Shown here in pieces: positions 58,423-64,000 of a DNA stretch of 64,000 nt. The notes below the pieces were generated by a model. That model had not been told where the DNA came from and searched no databases. It saw nothing but the letters and a program-made list of their open reading frames with translations. Source of the DNA: CAYPPG01 sp964412555 (lineage in GTDB: Bacteria > Hinthialibacterota > Hinthialibacteria > Hinthialibacterales > Hinthialibacteraceae); contig CAYPPG010000024.1 in the NCBI GenBank assembly GCA_964412555.1, positions 1 to 64,000 of the forward strand, read 5' to 3'. Each line of letters begins with the position of its first letter. Position 1 is the first letter of the stretch. The position numbers were made by a program, and so were the translations under genes.

Positions 58423-61400
58423 TTAGTAAAGGAACCATTCCGGTATCGCAGTCGGTTGCATCATTTCATACGCCCCGATATCCGGCGAATCCCCCTGTAG
58501 TCTTGATATGCCTAGCAAATCAAATGGAATTGAAGTTTTCGTTCCGGCATTGATTAGGGGGGAAGCCGGCAGCAATCGAAAATCTTTTTCAGCAGGATTG
58601 AAGAATAAGGGATCAAGAAAAAAATTGGTTCCCGCATCGCCGGGTAGTTGCATCAGGTCGTTATAAGAGGCAGTAAAGTTGGATTTGACATCTTTATCGA
58701 TGCTAGTGATCGTATCCCAAATGACACAGTTTATAATGACCGCTTCGGCTCCCCCCGCGTCCATATTTTTTTCATAAATAGATACACCGGTCGTCACATC
58801 GGTGATGGTATTGTGAATCAATTCGGCTCGGCATTGATCCTTGACCGCCACGCCGATATTGGCGTCGTAAATGACGTTGTTGTATACCTTCGGATGGCTG
58901 TTCCCTTCAAGTGAGATGCCTTTGTCGGCACAATGTAAGATTTTGTTATTTTCGATGATCGCCGATGAGGAGAGGAGATCGATTCCATCGTCTTCGGAGC
59001 CATGAATCCGGTTCCCCCGCACGATGGAAGGCCGGTCCAATTCATAATCGAAATCGATCGCGTCGCTATATCCCTTCAAATGTTGAAAAGAATTGTTTTC
59101 GACAACTGCGTAAGAATTCGTACAATACACGCCTTCTCCCTCGGATGGCGGTAGCGCGGATTCCATATGAAATGTATTCGAACGAATTGTCATAGAAGCA
59201 TTGAGGGTATCGATTGCACGTCCGCTGAAATTGGCAAACACACTATTCTCGATCGTGGCAGTGCTATCATGCACCGTCACACCTCCGACATAATATTTCT
59301 GACGGAACACAACCGGTTGGGTATCGATGAATCGTGTATGGGAAATCGTCACCGGACCGGCCGCCTCCGCGACAATAATGTTGCCCCATCGTGTCTGCGG
59401 TTGAAGAGGCTCGAAGCGAACCGGCTCACTTTCCGAACCTATTACGTTCAATATCCCGAATACAACAATCGAAGTCCCAGCTGCCATCTGCACGATGACA
59501 CCGAATTTAATGGTCAATGAATCTTCCGCCGGAACGATCAGATTGCGTTCCAACTGGATAGGGCTGTCTGCCTTGGTCCACACTTCATGGCCGGCGGTTT
59601 CATGGCCGTCTTCGGGTGGTGATGCATTATGATAAATGATAAAACGGGTGGATTCCACGACGGAAGTATCCGCAGCCAGCGCTTCGATGTGAAAGGGATT
59701 TCTTCCATCTTTCAATGGTTGATCGGAACTCCACTGAGCCTGCCACGGAATATACTCCGCCGGTTCACCGTTGACATGAACCCAGCATGTTTTTGCCGCG
59801 TGAGCCTTGCCGCTGAGTTGAATGGTGTCGTTTACGTTGATAGAAACGCTCAACGCACGAGAAATGTTGGCATAATGAAATGCGCGCAGCCGACGAGAGG
59901 TGTCCTTCAAATATTGCATCCGTGATGGAGAAGAAAGAGGAGCCGCTCGCTCGATGATGGAATCCATTAATTCCTGCGGCACTTCAACATCGAGAAGGCT
60001 TAGCAATTCTTGATAATAAAAGCGCGCCAGATCGGGATTGCGCAACAGCCGCCGGACATTCGGTGTCCCATGATGGTGAATGGCTTCAAACGGCTCGACA
60101 ATGACGGAATCCAAATCCCATGGCAGTAGATAAAAAAGATCATCGCGAGGATTTTTGTAAATATAATAATCATCGCCGCGCTCGCGTGACAATCCGCCTT
60201 CACGGTCGTTCAAAAATTGTTTGATTGCGAACCATCGAATCCATTGACGCGTGTTGATTTGTTCCGAGACTGCTTCAGCGAATTGCTCTTCACTGCTATT
60301 TGAGAACGCGTCGCATAGACGAATGATGTCCGAATAATCATCTTGAAACTCGTTGGTTTCCTTGATGTAATTCGACCGGTAACGATTTTTGTCTTCACCG
60401 CGGTAGTCAAGATTGGCTTGTTCGGCGCCGCGATACAGATTTCCGCTGTCATTACCGAAAATCCGTTCCATCATCTCGCGGCCGGTTCGCTCTACCTGAA
60501 TATAATTGGGCACATACGCGTCGTTGAACACAAGAGAAACCATTCGTTTTTCCGGAACCGGCATGCGCAGCAGTTTGAACGTTTCCAATCCGATAAACTG
60601 GCGGTCGGGTTCATGGGCGTTCAAATTCAATTTACGAATTGTGCCGAAATACCGGGATTGCGAAAAATTGACACGGTATGATTTCGGTTCTACATGCCGG
60701 GAACCTTTGCCACGAAAACGAACTCCGGTGTTATAGAAAATATCGTTGCCAAACACAAACGATCCATCCAACTCGTCGTTACTCCATATATCCCGGATTC
60801 GAAGGTTCTGCTCATCCTTGCGGCGCATCACGATCCGGTAAAGCGGAAGAGGAGTCTCATACTGCTGGTCATCAACACGATAAATAGCCGCTCGTTGGGA
60901 GCCTTCGATGGGGAAGCGGCCAATTGTATCGTTTTCTCCGACAGCTTCGATGAAGAATTCGACAATGGTTCCGGAATGAAATGAGGGAATTGTACCGGCA
61001 TATTTTCGATCTTCCATGAGACCGTCTCCCTGATTTCCATCATCGAACATGGTAGTTTGAGAAAAGGTATTTTCATTTTCTGTTTTGTAATGCAGAACAA
61101 CTTGGCGCAGAGGGAAGGCGTGAAGAATGGTACAAACGATGTGAGTTTCTTGTGTTGAAGTGGGGACAACAGGAATTTGATGAACATTGATTATCGCGGG
61201 GAAAGGATTTTCGATTCGGCTGGAATTGATCCGGCCGGGAGTTCCTCCTATGGGGCCGGCATTCCAACTGTGTGGATAATCCGGTGGCATGGCGGGATGA
61301 ATCCGCTCGATGGAAGGTCCCAAACCGTTTGCTCTTTCCGGCCAGCCGAGTTCATCTTTGTACGAAACACGATCGATCAGTTGGCCAAGACTGTCGGTAA

Positions 61401-61758
61401 GCTGAATCGTCTCACCATTATTATTCAACCGCCCATCAAACGGTCCGAAGGTCTGGTGATCACCAGACCTTTTTTGAAAAACGCTTGGTGAAGACGAAAC
61501 AATGAGAAATCCCCCTGCCTTCAGGACAGTCTCAGACGGAAATACATATTGAATTCCTCGATCGAAAGACCATCCGGACAGATCGGCATCCTCCGGTCCC
61601 GTATTCGCGAGTTCAATATATTCCTCCTCTGCATTCAACGAAGCCGGACGATACATAATCTCGTAAATGACAACCTCGGCCTCCCCGGAATGAGTACCGA
61701 GCAAGCAAAGCAAGGCAAAAAATATTCCTATATTCCTGGATCGGATTCCGCTAACCAT
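58423..61758 (-). CDS. Secreted lamin-tail/CotH kinase-like/beta-helix protein
   Basis: A 1111-residue exported protein. The signal peptide is RNIGIFFALLCLLGTHSGEA. Next comes a lamin-tail domain (about 28-170: IYEIMYRPASLNAEEEYIELANTG, then LSGWSFD). The CotH domain (about 300-560) has the motifs GVRFRGKGSRHVEPKSYRV, NYIQVERTG and YLLPWDLDSV; the D-x-D of the last is the metal-binding part of this protein-kinase-like fold. The C-terminal 350 residues form a right-handed beta-helix with N-rich turns (IIENNKILHCADKGISLEGNS and similar). CotH proteins phosphorylate spore-coat proteins in Bacillus; homologues in non-sporulators are secreted and of unknown target. No ribosome-binding site is seen before ATG 61758. 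Last gene of the minus-strand run that starts with the amaP-like gene. Confidence 0.88.
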   Translation of the reverse strand: MVSGIRSRNIGIFFALLCLLGTHSGEAEVVIYEIMYRPASLNAEEEYIELANTGPEDADLSGWSFDRGIQYVFPSETVLKAGGFLIVSSSPSVFQKRSGDHQTFGPFDGRLNNNGETIQLTDSLGQLIDRVSYKDELGWPERANGLGPSIERIHPAMPPDYPHSWNAGPIGGTPGRINSSRIENPFPAIINVHQIPVVPTSTQETHIVCTILHAFPLRQVVLHYKTENENTFSQTTMFDDGNQGDGLMEDRKYAGTIPSFHSGTIVEFFIEAVGENDTIGRFPIEGSQRAAIYRVDDQQYETPLPLYRIVMRRKDEQNLRIRDIWSNDELDGSFVFGNDIFYNTGVRFRGKGSRHVEPKSYRVNFSQSRYFGTIRKLNLNAHEPDRQFIGLETFKLLRMPVPEKRMVSLVFNDAYVPNYIQVERTGREMMERIFGNDSGNLYRGAEQANLDYRGEDKNRYRSNYIKETNEFQDDYSDIIRLCDAFSNSSEEQFAEAVSEQINTRQWIRWFAIKQFLNDREGGLSRERGDDYYIYKNPRDDLFYLLPWDLDSVIVEPFEAIHHHGTPNVRRLLRNPDLARFYYQELLSLLDVEVPQELMDSIIERAAPLSSPSRMQYLKDTSRRLRAFHYANISRALSVSINVNDTIQLSGKAHAAKTCWVHVNGEPAEYIPWQAQWSSDQPLKDGRNPFHIEALAADTSVVESTRFIIYHNASPPEDGHETAGHEVWTKADSPIQLERNLIVPAEDSLTIKFGVIVQMAAGTSIVVFGILNVIGSESEPVRFEPLQPQTRWGNIIVAEAAGPVTISHTRFIDTQPVVFRQKYYVGGVTVHDSTATIENSVFANFSGRAIDTLNASMTIRSNTFHMESALPPSEGEGVYCTNSYAVVENNSFQHLKGYSDAIDFDYELDRPSIVRGNRIHGSEDDGIDLLSSSAIIENNKILHCADKGISLEGNSHPKVYNNVIYDANIGVAVKDQCRAELIHNTITDVTTGVSIYEKNMDAGGAEAVIINCVIWDTITSIDKDVKSNFTASYNDLMQLPGDAGTNFFLDPLFFNPAEKDFRLLPASPLINAGTKTSIPFDLLGISRLQGDSPDIGAYEMMQPTAIPEWFLY

Positions 61759-61838
61759 TTATTTTTTTATCGATCGCCACTGTCGATTGCTTTCCCTATA
61801 CAATATCCTATTCACAAGGAATAGTCCTGAAATAAACA

Positions 61839-62402
61839 TCATTCCCCCGTCGTCTCCGTCGAGGATGGAATCATCTCGGCATCCTGCGGTTCTGCCGGGG
61901 GAGGATTACGACTGTCAAAATAATTGTCGTTGGTAAAAATAAACACATATTTTTTCTCCCCCATCCGGATTTCAGACACACTTCGGTGATACGGATCAGC
62001 TTCCTCGGAAACATTGCACAAAAGAATGAGTTCTTCCGGTTTGCTTTTCGTCGGATACACGAGGTCGAAGACAGTATACGAATCATCCTCCTCAACCTGA
62101 AACGAGAGACCTTTCAGCACTGCCTTCAATTGATGGCCATTGCAAAGAACTTTGATCTTATTGCTCAGATAGTAATACATCATGTTCCTGGCTGAATTGA
62201 GTTCTTCTTGGCTCAAAAAGGCATTGTGATCATGATCCACCTGAAACAATTCGAGTGTACAAATAAGGGTAAAGCGCATTTCAATCTGAATCGCTTCCTC
62301 TTTGACGGTGATCGTTGAAAAAGAAAAACTATTCAGATGCGCACTCGACGGTGCGAGACTGAAAAAGAAAAAAAAGCAAAGTAAAGAAACATTCTTCGGC
62401 AT
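61839..62402 (-). CDS. Secreted protein resembling the HupE/UreJ N-terminal extracytoplasmic region
   Basis: A 187-residue protein with a signal peptide (VSLLCFFFFFSLAPSSAHLNS). Its mature part starts HLNSFSFSTITVKEEAIQIEMRFT, followed by an EF-hand-like loop (VDHDHNAFLSQEEL) and YYYLSNKIKVLCNGHQL. This order resembles the soluble region that precedes the membrane part of HupE/UreJ-2-type proteins, but no transmembrane region follows here. A Pro/Glu-rich tail ends it. AAGGAAATAA lies before ATG 62402 and includes the stop of the preceding gene, so translation is coupled. Function unknown; a metal- or calcium-binding exported protein is the limit of what can be said. Confidence 0.6.
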   Translation of the reverse strand: MPKNVSLLCFFFFFSLAPSSAHLNSFSFSTITVKEEAIQIEMRFTLICTLELFQVDHDHNAFLSQEELNSARNMMYYYLSNKIKVLCNGHQLKAVLKGLSFQVEEDDSYTVFDLVYPTKSKPEELILLCNVSEEADPYHRSVSEIRMGEKKYVFIFTNDNYFDSRNPPPAEPQDAEMIPSSTETTGE

Positions 62403-62405
62403 AAT

Positions 62406-63167
62406 TTATTTCCTTGGATTCGGTGGCCCCAGATAGATTTGCTGGCCGGGCGGGTGAGTGGGTTGCGGCATCGTGGCATATCGTTCCCGAACAACAGTCC
62501 AGATGTCTGACTCATATTTATTGTTGTGAATCGGAAACTCATGCGGATAAATCCATTCGATACGAATCGGCTCATGGGTATCGGAATTCAAAATGGATAA
62601 AGTGATTTTCACTTCCTTGTTAGGAGTCAATGGATGTTGAATGAGGTTGTTTTTGATCAAAATCAGGAAAGAATACCTCCTTGTTTCGGATAGAATCGGA
62701 TACTCATGAATCGGATCGTCAAGTATTTGTGTGGGATGATCTGGTGGATTGTTCCCGATCGTGAGAGAAAAGGAATCCAAACGATTCGGTATTTGAGATT
62801 CAATTTGAGTCAATGGTTCCGGTTCACTTTTGTGAAACACGATAAAGGCCCAGTTGTCTTTGTACGGTTGTGGATTTCGTGGGGAAGGGAACAGAGTCGC
62901 TTGCGGATTCTTCAGGTAATACAAATAATTGTAATAGAGATCTTCGAAAGAAGCATACCGTGAATCCAGGGGGTAGGCGGACCATTGAATTCCATTGGAT
63001 TCTATGGTACGTAAAAAGCGCGTTTGATATTCTTCCACGAACAGTTTGACGAGCAAATTGTACGTATCTGTTCCATGGCACCAGCCGATTCCTGCGCTAC
63101 ATGCCCACCAGACCGCGAAAAGTAATGGGGATCGACTGGTGGTTGAACGGTAAGAACCTGGCATCAT
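62406..63167 (-). CDS. Exported protein of unknown function
   Basis: A 253-residue protein with a short signal-like N-terminus (RSPLLFAVWWACSAGIGWCHG). The mature part starts with TDTYNLLVKLFVEEYQTRFLR and is rich in Tyr, Asn and Pro (YASFEDLYYNYLYYLKNP). I do not recognise a family. Its start overlaps the stop of gatC (ATGA-type overlap at 63164-63167) and its stop lies 3 nt before the next gene's ATG, so it is part of the gatC operon. No catalytic motif is visible. Confidence 0.6.
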   Translation of the reverse strand: MMPGSYRSTTSRSPLLFAVWWACSAGIGWCHGTDTYNLLVKLFVEEYQTRFLRTIESNGIQWSAYPLDSRYASFEDLYYNYLYYLKNPQATLFPSPRNPQPYKDNWAFIVFHKSEPEPLTQIESQIPNRLDSFSLTIGNNPPDHPTQILDDPIHEYPILSETRRYSFLILIKNNLIQHPLTPNKEVKITLSILNSDTHEPIRIEWIYPHEFPIHNNKYESDIWTVVRERYATMPQPTHPPGQQIYLGPPNPRK

Positions 63168-63451
63168 TCCGTAACGCGCGGAACCCGAAAATGCGATCCT
63201 TCCCGATCCGGTGCATTGGCGAGAGCTTCGTCGGTGGATATAGAAGGTTGAACAACATCCTTGCTCAGTGTATTGAACATGGGGATGGCGTGGGACATGG
63301 GTTCCACTTGGCCGACATCGAGGGATTTTAACTTTTCGACATAATCGAGAATCTCAGCGAGGTGGCCTGTATACGTTTCCACTTCTTCTTCGGTCAACTC
63401 AAGCCGGCTCAGCAGGGCGATATGTTTCACTTCGTCTCGATCAATACTCAT
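63164..63451 (-). CDS. gatC: Aspartyl/glutamyl-tRNA amidotransferase subunit C
   Basis: A 95-residue GatC of normal length. The family pattern is clear: MSIDRDEVKHIALLSRLELTEEE, then LAEILDYVEKLKSLDVGQVEPMSH and a C-terminal FRVPRV. GatC stabilises the GatA-GatB complex, which amidates Glu-tRNA(Gln) and Asp-tRNA(Asn). gatA and gatB are not next to it. Its ATG overlaps the stop of the upstream amaP-like gene by 4 nt, and its stop overlaps the next gene's start. The organism is thus expected to use the indirect pathway for Gln-tRNA and/or Asn-tRNA. Confidence 0.95.
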   Translation of the reverse strand: MSIDRDEVKHIALLSRLELTEEEVETYTGHLAEILDYVEKLKSLDVGQVEPMSHAIPMFNTLSKDVVQPSISTDEALANAPDREGSHFRVPRVTE

Positions 63452-64000
63452 GAATAGTCTTCCTTTTTCTCCTCTGTATCTTCGGAATCGAGCGTGATGA
63501 CTTCTTCGTCTTGATACTCGTCTGTTTGATCGGTTTCTTGCTCACCCAAAGTGTAATCTTCTTCCTCCGTATCTTTCAAGAGCACTTGCGATTGGGAGGG
63601 AGCGGAAAGAAGCACAGGCTCTTTGGAAGATTCTCGAGGAAATATTTTATGGATCATGACCTGCACTTCTTTGATATTTTGCAATCCCAACGTTTCGTTG
63701 AGTTCACGATAGATTTTTCCCTGGAATTCTTTGGTGAACTCAGGGACATTGCGATGCAATTCCAGTATGAGTTTCGTTCGTATGTTCAACTCGCCGTTCT
63801 CATCTTCGGCGCGAACCTGTAAATCGCGGATGCCGGGAATCGAACTGCATTTCCGTTTGATAAAATCTTCGACGGCATCGAGCGCGACTCCAATTTTTCC
63901 GCCTTCACCCTCGAGCACGACTTGGCGGCGAACTCCTGGTTCCATTCCAAGCAAAAGAGCAAAGAGAGAGAGTGCGCATCCCAGCGTAATAAAACCGAGA
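63448..64000 (-). CDS. AmaP-like alkaline-shock membrane anchor protein (5' end outside window)
   Basis: Minus-strand gene whose frame stays open to the window edge; the visible part is 183 residues. The leftmost residues LGFITLGCALSLFALLLG form a transmembrane helix that lies upstream of the first in-window ATG (63954), so that ATG is internal. The helix is followed by an Asp23/AmaP-type domain: VALDAVEDFIKRKCSSIPGIRDLQVRAE and LHRNVPEFTKEFQGKIYRELNETLGL. The C-terminal 60 residues are acidic and disordered. AmaP anchors Asp23-family proteins to the membrane in Gram-positive bacteria. Overlaps gatC by 4 nt. Confidence 0.8.
   Translation of the reverse strand, partial: LGFITLGCALSLFALLLGMEPGVRRQVVLEGEGGKIGVALDAVEDFIKRKCSSIPGIRDLQVRAEDENGELNIRTKLILELHRNVPEFTKEFQGKIYRELNETLGLQNIKEVQVMIHKIFPRESSKEPVLLSAPSQSQVLLKDTEEEDYTLGEQETDQTDEYQDEEVITLDSEDTEEKKEDYS

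Noticed and set aside
1..64000. Search for rRNA, tRNA, CRISPR arrays, insertion sequences, integrases and phage genes
   Set aside because: Nothing with the expected structure or motifs was seen; repeats present are short hairpins or protein-domain repeats only.

Overview
The window reads as one contig of an uncultivated, flagellated bacterium with many exported proteins (Sec and one Tat-like signal peptide, one lipobox), moderate GC and Shine-Dalgarno/sigma70-type signals. It combines a flagellar export operon containing FliM plus a CheC-type FliY, a family of secreted glycan-active proteins, and giant secreted proteins with FG-GAP, cohesin-like and dockerin-like modules. This mix recalls candidate phyla such as Hinthialibacterota, Sumerlaeota or Poribacteria, but the phylum cannot be fixed from sequence reading alone. 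I see no rRNA, tRNA, CRISPR array, transposase or phage gene.

Layout. (1) 0.1-9.8 kb: a secreted glycan-degradation locus with a GH127-pectate-lyase fusion, a second GH127, a DUF1593/nucleoside-hydrolase-like protein and a convergent predicted lyase-like protein. A BrnT/BrnA-type toxin-antitoxin pair and a broken antitoxin relic sit inside it. (2) 10-12.9 kb: a PseG-like GT-B protein, and a lipoprotein followed by an RsbT-like/PAS regulator. (3) 13.3-25.6 kb: a flagellar operon fliL-fliM-fliY-(SpoA-like orphan)-fliO-fliP-fliQ-fliR-flhB-flhA-flhF-flhG behind a strong TTGACA/TATAAT promoter. (4) 25.9-29.6 kb: a CbpA-type DnaJ and ClpB, then a clear terminator. (5) 29.7-35.4 kb: sugar-phosphate metabolism, with a mannose-1-phosphate guanylyltransferase, a membrane-anchored IMPase-like protein, a soluble IMPase and a large phosphohexomutase. 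(6) 35.5-42 kb: a rhomboid protease, an Rrf2 regulator, a secreted beta-propeller protein, an FAD-dependent oxidoreductase broken by a deletion-frameshift, a secreted lectin-like protein and a CaCA-type cation exchanger. (7) 42-47.3 kb: a Gld-like ABC operon (ATPase, permease, GldG-like, DUF4340), with a cluster of hairpin repeats between its last two genes. (8) 47.5-49.8 kb: a receiver-RsbW regulator and a DUF362 protein. (9) 50-61.8 kb: a 2101-residue secreted multidomain protein, a CocE-like hydrolase and a CotH/lamin-tail/beta-helix protein. (10) 61.8-64 kb: two secreted unknowns, gatC and an amaP-like gene cut by the window edge, tightly packed on the minus strand.

The most interesting points are a small orphan protein between fliY and fliO that looks like a SpoA domain split by an insertion; a FliY whose two CheC phosphatase sites both look disabled; an NPTE instead of NPTH autocleavage motif in FlhB; the GH127-PL fusion; a giant protein carrying both cohesin-like and dockerin-like modules; an operator-like palindrome centred on a -10 box; and a precise in-gene deletion in the FAD oxidoreductase whose C-terminus survives in another frame.
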